The notes: generated from the letters alone by a model not told the origin. A stretch of 64,000 nt of DNA from Cadophora sp. MPI-SDFR-AT-0126 (GCA_020747065.1 JAGMVK010000001.1:2790001-2854000); one strand, 5' to 3'. Positions 36,201-48,672 are shown, numbered from the stretch's first letter. Made by a program: numbers and translations.

Positions 36201-36749
36201 TGCTGAATGGCTTCCGACCAGCGATGCTACCCTTTGAGCTCTTTCCTGAGCTGCTAAGGCCGAAAAGGTCTTCTCATTGAACTCGCCAACATCCTCAAAA
36301 TTCTCGCCAAAACTGGAAGAATTGTTCCTGACCAACGATGGCCTTGGCCGGAACACTGAGCCTCCAGATGGAGGATCTGCAAACGGATTTTCCTTCTCGG
36401 TGTCGGGAGTCCTTCTCAAAAGGCTAGCTGCACTGCTGTTTCTTGAATGGGCTGGACTTTGCTTTACTCTCTCTGGTTCTGTTGGAGGAAGTGGTTCCGA
36501 AAGTTGTGGGATTGAACCTCGTCGCAATGGGAATGTTGATTTCTGGTTTTGTGTATCGTTGACCTCGCTGTGGCTATTAAATCGTACTCTACTTTTTTTG
36601 TGCGAATGTGAATGATTTCCTGTTCCTCCAGCACTCGAAGGTCTGCTTGGATTCGCGCTCGTGTCTTGGCTTGGTTCCTCGCTCGAAAGCTCGATATATT
36701 CGTGACTTGGTCCACCACTTTCACTGGCCGTGTGGTATTCGCTAGACAT
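33216..36749 (-). CDS. PRM10 / ThrE-family multi-pass membrane protein
   Basis: Member of the ThrE/DUF1212 superfamily, whose yeast member Prm10 is a pheromone-regulated membrane protein; bacterial relatives export threonine and serine. Eight exons: 36749-35392, 35273-35177, 35056-34981, 34927-34796, 34628-34088, 33994-33736, 33486-33424, 33305-33216 (871 aa). The first 400 residues are disordered, rich in Ser, Pro, Arg and Glu. The ThrE domain starts at ITVHIAETLSRQRYLLKLC and ALMSYGAPTHRLEEYM, then LYIPGCMIISFDD and ATQRLDIIISNK. About ten hydrophobic segments follow, including MPIAFLLGSILGFLQLIV and AIYSLFLGFG-type helices, ending YPLGKRRSGLFSF. The sixth intron (33735-33487, 249 nt) is long. 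Transport substrate in fungi is not established. All junctions are frame-consistent. Confidence 0.9.
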
Positions 36750-39700
36750 GGTGTCTATCTGCTCATAATAGAGTTCTTCAAAATATATTTGTTTGCCGTT
36801 TCCAGTCGTAGATGATATCTTGAATGTTGGAGGTTTTCTTGGCGAGGTACGAATTTAGGAAACGCGAAGTGGGATGGATGATGCAGCCAGTAGACTAGGG
36901 TCCACAAGCCTCCCGTAAGCAGCCTCACTAGAGGGGTTGAGCTGGTAGGGACTGAGTCGTCTGAGAAAAGTCTTCTGCGACGGACGCCACTGATAAGAAA
37001 ACTAGGTCCGAAGTGACTCGAATGCCGAGCCGGCGCGAAGACGGAATGTTGGGAAGAAAAGATAAGAGGCGAGAAACGTCGGATTGCGTGGACGGCTGAA
37101 AAATTACTGTACAAAGTCGCAACGAGAATAAAGAACGCTCAGTCGAAGACCGCCCTGAGCAGTGAGGGGTGTGAGCTATTCATACCATGAGCAAAGTGGA
37201 TTACTATCAGAACCACAAAAATGCACCGCAGTATCCACTTGCAAGGAAGCTAAGTTCAAAGTGCAGGCGCAACCTCCGGAAGGCTGGAAGGCTGTCTGTC
37301 CTGGGACGTCAGGAATCCGATCGATCGTCCCTGACTCTCCTCAAGGTCTTGAGCACGAGCATGACCACAGGTACGAGCTTCCCAATCTCACGATCGTAAG
37401 GAGATATCAGCCTGAATAGCGCGCGGAAACAATGCCGAATGAGCATTGCGGATTCCTCTTCGCCAGATCCTAGCCGTAGACGTAGGTCCAGACGTTTGTT
37501 GTTCTGAATGTGATAAAGCGTTCTTGCCAGAAAATTGGATCCTTGGCTTTAAAAACCTCCTGTGTCTGGGCAATATCAGGATGCCCCAGGGGACAGCTCA
37601 TGGAGAAGAGGAGTTCCAGTTCCTAAGATACCCACTTCCTGGACAGAGCCCGCAGGAATCCACAGTTGCAAGACAAATTGGGTATCCAGCCAAATAGACG
37701 CACTTATCAGCAGGAAAACTGTCGAACCAACCACGCGAACAGTGGAGCCTCGTCTATGAGCCGATGTCAAGCAGAGTACGGAGAGTACGAATCAGTTCGT
37801 CATTTCCATGTTGGTGTCGAGGGCATCTATTTCAAGCTGCGAGTCAGGGATGGAAAGGACAGGAGATACATATCCAGAGTAAATAGAGGGGCATGGTCGA
37901 ATCAAGTGCGCTGTTAAGGTGTTTTCACATGAAAAGTAGTATAGAGACATCCTTGAAAATGGAGGAAAGATAAGGAGAGATATCGTTGTCAATTGGATAG
38001 CAGCTTAGCTTGTTCCACCTGATGCTCGGTAAGGAGTGGTGAGGTTACAGTTCTGCCAACAACAACTTCTACAGGAATCGACAGGCGAATTATTGTCAGA
38101 TTTTCTCTCAACGTTCCTCGCCAAGAGCTAGTGCCTGTCGGGAGGTCAGATCCGGCAACCCCGAGCCTCGCATTCTTGGTGTTGGTCCGCAATCCCCTGA
38201 AAGCCAGTCAGCCGGCAGCCATCCTGCACTTCAAGACACCTATGACATCCACTCTGTCTTCAAGTGGCAACTGGTTCCCAAGCACCATGTCAGAATCTCG
38301 ATTCTGGCCAGGTCCAGACCTTTCCTTTCGGTCATGTCTCGGTGCATCCTGCTCAAGTGAAAACAAGCACAGATGTTCGATCACTGTCGGAACCATGACA
38401 ACGTGGCGCAGAATCTTCTAATTAAATTCCTCCGAAAGTATGTACCGTGGATGTCAGATCTTCTGATGGCTCGTGTCTGGGCGACTTGGGAAGGTGTACC
38501 GAAGTAGAATGACCCCCACGAAGACCTCCTTTTCAAATCCCAGTGTCGATCCGGCTGGCTCCATCGAGAAGCCCAAAGCCTTGGGATTCGAGCCTGATAT
38601 GTCTCAGTGGCATCAAACAATCAATTTTTTCAGATCCATGTTAAATTGACCTCGACAAAGATCTTGCGTCTGGTGTTTGGACAACGTTGTGCTGTTGCAA
38701 GTTGTCATGGTCCCTCGAGATGCTGGAGCAGGCGCCAGAAGACGGATTTTTGTTTACAGCGGCTTGTTTCGTAGGTCTTCCCAAAATAGTAGCATCTGTT
38801 GCAGTTGCAAATGCACCGGCGAAACTAATAGATAACAGAGCCGCAACCAGCCTCTCTGTACTGGCTTAGTGAAGTACTTAGCTATAGCATTGGTGGTACT
38901 GGTGGCACTACGGAAGAGCATTCTCGCAATTCTCATTGGTCCCTTAGGAAGCCAGCCTTGCATCATCAGCAAATGCAGCAATGTCCTATCTTTCAGTCAA
39001 GTCTCGATTTTGTCTTGTAATCATCGGTGTCAGTCCGGCAGGCAACATTTGCTTGATCGAATTCTATCGCCATAAGTTTGGAGCGCATCATCACCCCTTG
39101 CATCTGACTTTTTTTAATAAACATCAGGTGAAGGGTTAAAATTTACCAATGCTCATGTTCGACAACTGCGCCCAAGCATTCATCTACTGCATGTCTAATA
39201 ATTTCGGTGTCCGGACTTTTCAAATATCAGGACGCTTGTCCGGAACAAGGGGCCGTAAAGTGTGTTTGGAGCGCCTTTGGTATATGGCAAATTGCGTATT
39301 CCGTGACGTGATTGAGTGTGACGGCAATCATCCTCGATCCTGGCAATGAGTTTACAAGGAGAGATTAACCAAGGGCAAGGGTCACTTGAAGGTCACCGAC
39401 ACTTGCGTAGGTTGAGCTTGCGACAGCAACCAGTTTTTCATCAGACAATCTAGGAAATATATGTTTGCGTGTACCTCCTCACACAAGAGCCATGGCTAAA
39501 TCGTCACTAATAAGACAAGTACAAGCAACACTTACGATATTCAACATAACGGAATAGCTAGACGGAGAAGCTACCTCCCGACACTGCTAGTTGACCATCG
39601 AGAGATAGAAACTAACAGAATCTTGTCAGTCTGTATTAGGTCCTCTTGTGATTTGATACTCAGCATGACCTTGAAGCTTGGGATGGAATGTCCTCATTGG

Positions 39701-39795
39701 AGGATCTAGGAATAACAACTGACCTGGTTCAGTGCCACTTAGCATCTTGCTAGATGAATGGCAGAGTATTGTCAATAAGCATTCAAATGAACGTC
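36750..39795. other. 3.0-kb intergenic region
   Basis: Upstream of the PRM10-like gene and downstream of FTA4. No frame above about 100 codons is convincing and none shows a known domain. I see no transposon ends, but diverged remnants could be missed by eye. Confidence 0.35.
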
Positions 39796-40590
39796 CTAAA
39801 CATCTCCACTCAGCAACGCCAGAATCTTGCCCTCGTCCTCATCCTCGCCCTCGATATCAACGTCCATGTCATCTCCTGACACTTTCCCATCCACCGCCTC
39901 GATACCCCTCTCCACTCTCATCATCAACCTTCTCATCTTCTCTAACTCCACCTCGACCTCTCCATTCCGCGTCACCAGATTATCCTGTACACCTGCATCC
40001 TCCCCGAGACAGCCTACCATTTCCTTAAACTGCTTATACCTCTCAAGTCTGGCCTTCGCTAGCCGACGCTGCTCATTCAACGCCGTGAGTTTCTGTGACA
40101 GTTCTGTGAACTTTGCTGCCTGTTCGGGGCTTGTGGTCGATGCGTTCTCGCTCCATTCTTCTGGCAGTTGTTCAATTACACTTTCGTCTCCTATCATGCT
40201 AATCAGTCTCGCATCCACATATCGCCAAATCCCAGAGGCAAGTCCTCAAGCCCAATACGCACTATAATCCGAGTCCCTATCAGCCCACTGATCTTGCGCT
40301 CCTAGTAATCTCAATCCTCTCTCCCCGGCATTCCAATACAGCTTATCCACTTGCTCCGCAACATGTCTCTGTACTTGCGGGCCATACGATAACTTGTTGT
40401 GCTGCTTCAGCTGGTTGTTGAGCTTGATGAGCGCGTCATCGATGGCTTTCTGGCGGAGGGCGTTCTCTTCGTCAGAGGTGTTTGATGCTGTGAACGTCGC
40501 CGAGGGACGGAGTGGTTGGGATAGTGCGAGGATCTGTGAGCGCAGGAAGGACGTCTTGAGGTCGAGGATGGTAGGGGTGCTTGAGGACAT
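39796..40590 (-). CDS. FTA4: kinetochore protein Fta4 (Sim4 / CCAN complex)
   Basis: Subunit of the inner-kinetochore Sim4/CCAN complex (Pfam FTA4 family), acting at the centromere. Exon 1 is 40590-40259; exon 2 starts at 40207 or 40198 and ends at 39796 (about 245 aa). The ATG at 40590 gives MSSSTPTILDLKTSFLRSQI. Family-like segments are RSQILALSQPL, a Gln/Asn-rich helix LIKLNNQLKQHNKLSYGPQ, RHVAEQVDKLYWNAGER, then EQLPEEW, the coiled coil FTELSQKLTALNEQRRLAKA and the marker DNLVTRNGEVEVELEKMRRL. The C-terminus is acidic (DDMDVDIEGEDEDEG). The intron donor is GTATTG and two acceptors fit the frame, so the junction is uncertain by three residues. Two ACGCGA boxes lie about 200 bp upstream. 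Confidence 0.82.
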
Positions 40591-40780
40591 CTTCACGGTA
40601 AGTGGGCTGTGGAGGATGCGGCGGAATCAGTGTTGTGACGACTTTTGAAGGGCACAACGCAGTACAAACAGACGCAAATGTAAGCGTGAAAGATTCAGAT
40701 GCTTTGCGATTTGAGCTCGCAGGTTGAGGCTGAAGATGGTCTGTTACGAAGATGGGAACCAGGGCGTCGTTGGATTCGGG

Positions 40781-40800
40781 TGACGCGACCTGACGCGACG
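40781..40800. promoter_or_regulatory. tandem ACGCGA (MCB-like) repeat upstream of FTA4
   Basis: Two adjacent 10-bp units, TGACGCGACC and TGACGCGACG, each with an ACGCGA core resembling the MluI cell-cycle box bound by MBF. They lie 193-208 bp upstream of the FTA4 ATG. Binding is inferred, not shown. Confidence 0.45.
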
Positions 40801-43800
40801 CTGGGCTTGGTTGAGGGCGGGGCAACTTCAGGGGGTGTTCGCTAAATTTTGAGATCAAAACACAATCTTATTGGCTTGCATCAGTAGAGAAAAGGAGTGA
40901 GCACGGGAAATCCTTTGCCTAATCACACATGAAGAATTACTGCGAATTGCTATGGATATCAGTGTAGCTTTGTCTGATAGCTATGTTCTATTTGGCGTCC
41001 AAAGTATAGATGCAGGCCATCGGTACGGACTCCAACCTTATTGACAGACCATTTGTCCGAGGGAGTTATAGAAGAGAGAACATTATGAGTGTCTTATGTG
41101 CAAGTGATTTTTGGTCCTGAGCAGCTCGGTGTCGTTCTTTGTAGCTAGATTGTTATAATCATCAAGTCAAGAGGTGTGAACGAGAAGATGGACGATATGA
41201 TAGCTTCAAGTAGTAGTATGTTTTAACATGAATACGATATGCAGGCAGGACCCCGGAATTAACCAAAAACGAAGGCTTGCGATGTTCCCAAATGACCTAA
41301 TAGTCAATAATCGATGGTCGAAGCCATCAATCACGAAAGAGATAGTAGTGCTGATGCAGCTCTATGAAATTGAAGTGAATAGCTGAGTTATAACTCTATT
41401 TCCCCTAATTACAACGAACAACAAACGAATCCCTGCTCTATCTCTCCTCTACAAGCCTTATCACGACCTGTCGTGAACCTTCAATTTGAAAGTGTGACTT
41501 AGTCAGATGAAATTGCACCATCTAAAGGCAGGTTCATGTAAGCTCGAGACAGATGATGAGGTACCCCGCACCAGACCATAATCTGAGGGTAAAAACCTTT
41601 GCGACGGCTTCCAACTATACCCACGAATCCACCGCGATGATAGATTTGACGAACAGATCGAAAGGGCCGAGACGTGGCTGCAGTCATTGTCTAGGATATC
41701 ATCAACTCTTACAATGGTGTAGATAATCTAGATAAGAATTCTCTGAAAGGACATTGGATGTTTCTTCCCAAGAGCAGGAATATTAGTATATCCAAGTGCT
41801 CATTGGCCTAGCCTCAGTATAAACATTCTTATCCCGCACGACTTGAGACAAAAAGTGGCATAGGTAAGGCGTCTCTAAGCAGAAGGGCAGAAGTAAGTGT
41901 TAGAGGGTGAATATAGCATTGCCTGTGAAATACAATGTCCCGAGCGACAACCGCCTCGGATTGGTCTATATCGCATCTCCTATGCATTCTCCGAGGCTGA
42001 AAAGAGGACTTGTAAGATCATCCTCGAGACGAACGACTTCGGCATCTTCCCACCACCAAGCAGCGGCCCATCTAATCCAATGTTAAGATTTCAGTAATAG
42101 CACTCTGAGCGAGATAGTCTATCCAATCAAAAGAATGTAAAGCGCTTAAGGAATTAATTGAGTGATTTAAGTACACCAACATTTCGGTATCCAATCAGAA
42201 TCACGAAAAAGCCGAGCAGATGTCGGAATGAAAAAGATTTATGATCTGAAAAGCGACGATCATGAAGACATCAAAACGTTCCCTAGCTAGAATTATGCTC
42301 AACTTTTGTTTTGAGCAATCGACCAGTGGCTCATGTGATTCCGGAACTTGGAAAGACGAGTGATGTTGATTTTTGAAGAGTCTCGTAGAAGCAGATTCTC
42401 TAATGGGCTACCACTGCTTGTTCACCTACTTACTGCTTTCAGGTATCACTTGAAATATTGATGGTATTTGGTAACGTAAGTGACTCGTATGAATGCTTGC
42501 CTTCGACAAAGAAAGATAGGAACACATGAAGTGAGACTTGAAGTGAAGGTTTGAAAAGCCGATGAACCCATCGCGAAATGAACGAGAAGTGAATCGTCTG
42601 ATATGATGCCCACCTACACCTCTTTACCCCAGAACCAATTCCCTCCACTCGGGATGTCGACATCATATTTCATGCTGGGTTGGCTCTTTCCAAAACATGT
42701 TTTCAAATGCACACCTGGGACAGGTCCTCGCTGGAAAGACGCCAGTCCCGTCACAGCCAAACTCTCCCAGTATCTGGATCTGAGTTGTTCTAAACGACAC
42801 AAACGACAAGGAAAGCCCTTTCCAGGACTTCTAGAGACCTTCTAAATTTTCTGGAAACAAAATTGGATCGATGGCGACGTCACTGAAAGTCTAATCTTCG
42901 TAACCAGCAATCGCATCTCCGAATCTAGGTTTAATTGAAGTGTAAGTAAGTTCCAGAACTGGAAACAAACTTAATTTTCAAGGCAGCATGAAAGACATGA
43001 AAGACAAACTTCGTTACCCATCAATCTCGAGAAACTTTCTTCGGGAAAAGGTTATTTGATTCTCGGAACTCTTGAATAACACACCGAAAAAGTAGTCCAA
43101 TTTCCGGAAGGGAATCGTAGGAAAGTAAAGTCAAGATTAACATGACTGCCTACACGTACATGATACCAGATTGCTCTTGACAACTTGTTTGAAGTACGTA
43201 GGTAGCTACAGAGCTCTTCACAGTGTGGCACCTCACAAGAAAGAAGCAACCGCGTTTTCTTGGCAACAGCCACGACACGCATATCAACCAAAATTGATAT
43301 CGCGTGTCCAAATGCGGAAATGAATACTGGGGATCTTAATCTCGCAACAGCCCTACCGAACTCCACCAAGTCCACTTCTGAGCTGGGCTGGAGTCCCAGT
43401 TGAGCAAGGCACAGCCGTTCAGGATCCAGGCGGATAAGATGAGGGGTGGAAGGGAAGATAGATGGTGGCGTTCTACTTGTAGACAAGAGAGGAGAGATCA
43501 TGTTGCGTGCCGGGATGGAGAACTTCATGTTCAAGCGAGATTCAGGTACAGCATGAACAGCGTTTCAACACTCAAGCATTTTCTCGTGTTCTCTCCAGGG
43601 GCAGCTCTTGGCACACATGCGTGCGGTCTTTTGAGGCTTGAGCAAGGTACGAAGTACTACTGTCCGTACTCGAGAGATGCGCCTGCTTGATAAGGATCTT
43701 GAGACAGGCGCACTGACAGTCACTCAGTCGTTTTGGTGCATCTTCGCGTCTCCGTGTTTGGGAGTGAGTGTCCCTGTGGGGAACGAGCCGGGCCCGTCGT

Positions 43801-45421
43801 TCCAGGTAAAGAAAGAAACGAGCATGGGGCGGGGCTTTATGTTTACTTCGAACAATTCCGTCGTCTTGTTCTCGGGGCTTTGAGCATTCTTGGGATATTT
43901 TCAGATACCATTGTGGAGAAGGTGAGGGTCAGCTATGCAGCCACACTCGCGGTTTTCTTTACCTTTGCTCATCTCATGTGCTTGCTTTTGTGAGATGAGA
44001 TTTGCATGGCCAGGCTCGTAATCGAGTTTCCCGACTCGTCACGGCACGCGCAACAAATGATGAGGCCAGAAACGGACGCGCCTCAAGCGCGCTGAACTGT
44101 ACGAAGCCTGCACGAGGGTCTCTATTGGGTGGCAAAAGCCCACGACACGATGCATTCGTGTAGCGTTGTTGGACGGCTAAGGACGCTGACAACCGGCGGG
44201 GTGGGTAGGTGGGTGGTTGATGTGCAGACAACAAGACGAAAGCAGAGGGAGGGGATAGTGTTCGAGGAACGAAAGGGAAAGTAAAGCAAAGCCAAGCAAA
44301 TCAGATCAAACCAGAGGCTGGATCTCAAAGTTATGGTTGTATGGTGGGTGGGTAGCGGCAGGTATCTGCATACAAGCGCCAGCGGTGATGCGGGCTGGAC
44401 TGGTTGCATGCATGAGTGCTGCACTACTGCAATCGAGGCCTGTCCTGTGTCTCTCCCACGACACGATTGTCGTCGTCGGATGGCAAGGCGGGAACCCCTG
44501 AATACAAGTTGAAGAACATGCCTTGAGGCGTCTGTGCGCATCGTTCGTCGGTTTGGGCGAGGGGCAGGCAGTTAGAGTTACTTCGTAGACTTGCTTGATA
44601 GTAGAGATAGAAGGTTCGACTTATCAAAGTGGTGGAGCAAGAAGGCATCAGCGGCCCAAAACAGATATAACAATAACAATATGCTGGAGACTCGATAGCG
44701 AGAGAGAGATCCATGGATCCGTCCATGAGTTCATCAGTACATCACTACTGTGAAGTGTGAAGATGGCGGCGTCCAGAGGACAGGACGATTGGCTGTGACC
44801 CTTCTAAAGCCCTAGAGGCCCCGACTACCTCCCCTGATATTACTGACTCGCTTACACTTGCTGGCTCGCAAAGCATCAAAAAGGGGCCATCGATTGGCAG
44901 TGCATTGATTTAGGGGCGACAGCTTGGCCGCGCCACAGCCCACTGGCACCAAGTCACCGACTGTCAAATGGCAGACATGGACAGCGGACGGCGAACCCTG
45001 CACACACAAAGGAGACCTCATTATTCCCGATCTCGACCTCGAATACAGACAGTAGGGAATCCACTCTTGCTGTCTAGCGATGCGATGAGATGAAGGCTTG
45101 ACTGACTGCCTATATTTCATACAAAGTAAGATCTTGTTTGGGTAAAGGACCATTGATCCGAGGTGTGCTACTGTTTGGAACGGAAAAGTAAATGTGGGGA
45201 CAGTACATGTGAGAGAGATATCTGTAGATACACCAGTAGATTTTTTTAGAGTGTTGCTTAATAGCCTTGAGCACTTTTATTCGCAGCTCTCCGTATCAGA
45301 TATCGAACCAAGTCCAGGCACCTTCTGAAGATCAATGCAATAATAGTTCGGACTACGGAGTGCAAAGCACAGACAAAAACGGGCCAGAAACCTACTCCAA
45401 AGTATCAAACTACTTATCAAT

Positions 45422-45437
45422 AAGCAAGCAAGCAAGC
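45422..45437 (+). repeat. AAGC microsatellite
   Basis: Four perfect AAGC units in the gene-poor region; short and probably neutral. Confidence 0.7.
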
Positions 45438-45779
45438 AGGCCGACAAGGAAGTTTCATTCCAGCGGCCAGGAGACTCGCTTCTTCAATGAACCAGGCCAA
45501 TAGTTCACTCACCCGAGAAGTTCTGGAGTCACATCACATCACACTTCTCCCAGTCCATAGCGGTCCAACAGGCCAATAGCCCCATGATAATCATTGTGGG
45601 GAGAAACAATGGATAGAAATCCAACTTTCCTTTCACGCATCAGCACTATATCACACGAGCGTAGGCTACAGTATCCGTATGACAGAGACAGAGAAAAGAA
45701 AGAAAAGAATAGCTAGTCATCAATACAGTACCAGTACACCTATGCAGTACCACGCTATTCGCACTTCAAAGTCAGTCAG

Positions 45780-47007
45780 TCTTTGTCGACCTTCTCTCCT
45801 CAAGCTCTGACAGGCTGCTTGACCCCGGGTAGCTCGCAGCTTCAGAGTGTCTCCACAGCCTATCAGGGGCTCAGCACACCTCCCATTAACCAGTCACCTC
45901 ACCACACCTCACCACACCACACCATTCGACAGCCCCTAGTCCCCGGCCCATCCCTGTGCCTTGCTCTGTCAATACCTCCGTACTCACTCCTACTTACCCA
46001 GACCCATCCATGCACTCGACCAGCAGATCAGGCCAATCCACTCTCGTCCTAGCGCACTCTCTCTCCCTGTCTCTTTGATAATCCAATCCTTCACACTCTT
46101 CTCTCCTATCCTATCCTTCCCTCGAGCGACTCTACTCTTTCTCTCCAACTCTCTTTTCTCCCTTCCACCACACGACCATCACCACCACATCGCCCGTTCT
46201 CTTCCTCTCGTTGTCGTCGCCGCACCTCCTCCATCCTCTGCTGCTTTATAGAGTGATAATTCTCGAGGAGTGTGATTGGAATTGAGTCTGGATCTCCCGC
46301 TTCCCGTTTTCCATCGATTCCAGGTTTCGCCCCATTCCGCGTCGCTAATTGATTGATTGTTCGTTTTCCGTCTTCGGCTACCACCCCATTTCAAAGTCCC
46401 GTCCCGGAATCCTTTCAGCAAGCACATTCAGCAGCACACGTCAGAAAGAACAAGAACAAGAATAGCCATCGATCGCTCCTGCCTTTCAGCTTCGTCGTTT
46501 CTTTGTTGTTGACTGCAGAGCATCGCACCTCCTCGCCCACCACGGACGGATCCATCTTCTTCCATCGAACACCTTCCTCCTTGCATTCATTCGACGTCGA
46601 ATAGAAACACCACACTGTAATTCATCACCGACCGACCACATACCCTGCGACGCGTTTTGTTTCCTCGGGTCACCCGGTTTTTGTTCACACATCTTGGATC
46701 ACCACCGCGAGCAAAAATATTCTTGCAAACTGTTCGACATTTCACTGCTGCCTGCTTCAAAGGCTTGCCTCTTGCTCAGCATCGCAAGCCCTTTTACAAC
46801 ACTACTACATAATTCTTTCGTCCCCAGCATAGTACATTTCGATCGACTTGTCCGATCATCTAATTCCTCTAATACCTTTCGATCCTGCTTTTCACGGAGC
46901 ACTTCATCAAACCGACAGCCTACATTCTCTTGACGTCGCGTTTGACACCCACTTGATCTTTCCGATCTCACAACACATCACCAGTACAATATCAAGCAAA
47001 CCTGAGT
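45780..47007 (+). promoter_or_regulatory. pyrimidine-rich 5' leader / promoter of the Gln-rich gene
   Basis: About 1.2 kb upstream of the ATG at 47008 is strongly enriched in C and T on the plus strand (for example 46075-46250), with a CACC/CACAC repeat at 45893-45932. Several short upstream ATG frames occur (for example at 46694 and 46848), which could act as uORFs if transcribed. Introns in this leader cannot be ruled out. Confidence 0.45.
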
Positions 47008-48672
47008 ATGGACGCCGGCGGTCTTGCTCAGATGTCCTACAACAACAACTTCCCATCCAGTAATGGACTGGGTATGCCTGGATCTGGCTTTGCTTCCAGA
47101 CGGGCCAACGGCTCAAACATCAAGCGCCTCTCATTCGAGCCAGCAAAGCCCTCCGACGCTCAAGACAATGGTGCCCCAACTCCTCGCACCTCCCGTTCAC
47201 ATCTTCTTGCGGGACTGAGAACTGCCCCCAAGTCGGCCACGTCAAGCACCTTTCCTTCGACTGCCCCTCCTACCCAACTCCAGCACAATACCGGTCTTGG
47301 AGGCAGCATCTATGCAAAAGAAGAGTCGTATGGTGGACCCAAGACATCCAACAACTTTGGTCAGCGAAATGGATACGGCCAGATGAACAACAGCACCAAC
47401 AATCAGATATATTCTGTCCCAGAACAGATTCTCGCTCCTCCAGAGATTCTGGTTGATGAGCATGGTCAGGAGCAAATGGATCCAAACTTGTATGCTCAAT
47501 TGGTAGCTACCAACATGTACCTCGCGGAGCAGCAACAGCGTCTTCAGCAGCAACTTGCCAACGTTCAGGCAGCAGCTCAGCAATTCCAAGGCATGAATCT
47601 GGGAATGCAACAGCAGCAGTTTGCTACTCCACCAATCACCCCACAGAACATGTATCAACAGCAGGTTAAGAACAACATGCAGCCCATCATCGCACCAGTT
47701 ATGGGCCAACCAGGTGTCTACTCGCACTACAACCCGTTGACGGGCGTTCAGAGCTACTTCATGGACCAGAGCCAGCAGCAGAACCAGTACATGGAGCAAA
47801 TTGTTCAGCAATCGGCCAACTACTCTCCACCCCAACAGCATGGCACACCACGATTTCAAGTCTCGCCTCCCCCTCAGTCTGATACACCTACTTTCACTAG
47901 AAGCATCAGCCCTCCCAAGAAGACTTCTTCCCCACCCCAGGATCATGCACCGTTGCCACCACCATCTGCAGGAGCGTTCCGCCGAGGACACCGCAAGGCA
48001 AACTCCATGGCTATCGGTACTGACATCCCAACCTCCTTCGATGGCCCTAGATCTGCAATGTTGCCGAAGACAATGGGATTTCCATCGACTCCAGCTTTCG
48101 GTCCAGGACAGGCTCGTGCCGGAGAGCACCCAATTCGACAACCTCGCGGACCACCTTCATTGGACGAGTTGATTGCGAAGCCCACCACCAAGTTCGAAGG
48201 CAGCAAGAATTTCGCTACACGAACTCGTCGTAGCGCAGTACACAATCTTGTTCGCGCAGGGATGGAGCGCCGCAGATCCCCAGGAAGTGCAGGCTCTGGA
48301 AGCATGTCTCCCGTCTCCGAGGCTGGTGAAATCGCCTTCCCCACTTCGGACAATGATTCGGACAGCGGCCGCAGTGGAAGTGGAAGTCTTTCCGGTCGTC
48401 CAAGCCCCGATAGCCCACGCACTTCAATCCACGGAGCAATTGGGAGTGATCGCCCTTCCTCGCGTTCGAACGAACGCTCCATGGAGCGAAAGAGCGTTGC
48501 ATCGTTGGACAGCTATTCAGCTGCGAGTGTGTCTGGAGACGAAGCCGCGATCGGTGGTACCTTCGCCGCTGTCTTCAAAAATAAGAGGCCAGAAGCTCCT
48601 GAGGTTGAAAGAAAATCGCCAATGCTTGTCCTCACTTCAGCAGCTGAGAAGCGCAAGACCTCTTTCTGTTAA
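47008..48672 (+). CDS. Gln/Pro/Ser-rich protein of unknown function, regulator-like
   Basis: Single-exon gene, 554 aa; a second ATG lies at 47032. I do not recognise it by name. The N-terminal part has ordered-looking motifs (RRANGSNIKRLSFEPAKP and PRTSRSHLLAGLRTAPKS). The middle is Gln-rich, with runs such as EQQQRLQQQLANVQAAAQQF and NLGMQQQQF, followed by a Pro-rich section (SPPPQSDTPTFTRSISPPKK). The C-terminal third carries the most conserved-looking block: PPSLDELIAKPTTKFEGSKN followed by FATRTRRSAVHNLVRAGMER, then a Ser/Gly/Asp-rich tail with many SP and RSS-type phosphosites. No DNA- or RNA-binding domain is obvious. The long pyrimidine-rich leader, low complexity and phosphosites fit a post-transcriptional or transcriptional regulator, but this is inference. 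Confidence 0.85.
   Translation: MDAGGLAQMSYNNNFPSSNGLGMPGSGFASRRANGSNIKRLSFEPAKPSDAQDNGAPTPRTSRSHLLAGLRTAPKSATSSTFPSTAPPTQLQHNTGLGGSIYAKEESYGGPKTSNNFGQRNGYGQMNNSTNNQIYSVPEQILAPPEILVDEHGQEQMDPNLYAQLVATNMYLAEQQQRLQQQLANVQAAAQQFQGMNLGMQQQQFATPPITPQNMYQQQVKNNMQPIIAPVMGQPGVYSHYNPLTGVQSYFMDQSQQQNQYMEQIVQQSANYSPPQQHGTPRFQVSPPPQSDTPTFTRSISPPKKTSSPPQDHAPLPPPSAGAFRRGHRKANSMAIGTDIPTSFDGPRSAMLPKTMGFPSTPAFGPGQARAGEHPIRQPRGPPSLDELIAKPTTKFEGSKNFATRTRRSAVHNLVRAGMERRRSPGSAGSGSMSPVSEAGEIAFPTSDNDSDSGRSGSGSLSGRPSPDSPRTSIHGAIGSDRPSSRSNERSMERKSVASLDSYSAASVSGDEAAIGGTFAAVFKNKRPEAPEVERKSPMLVLTSAAEKRKTSFC

Larger units (their letters stand above)
40591..47007. other. 6.4-kb gene-poor region with long pyrimidine-rich leader
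   Basis: The largest gap of the window. The left end is the FTA4 promoter. 41-45 kb shows only short frames without recognisable content. G-rich strings with GTGGGTGGG-type runs occur at 44197-44217 and 44341-44352, and an (AAGC)4 microsatellite at 45422-45437. From about 45.8 kb the plus strand becomes C/T-rich up to the next ATG, as in long 5' leaders of fungal regulator genes. Confidence 0.45.

Noticed and set aside
36750..39795. Transposon remnant in the 3-kb gap
   Set aside because: No terminal repeats, target duplications or transposase-like frames could be seen by eye.
43052..43534. 160-codon minus-strand frame in the gene-poor region
   Set aside because: No domain, no flanking exons and no promoter-like context; length is within chance for a 6-kb gap.
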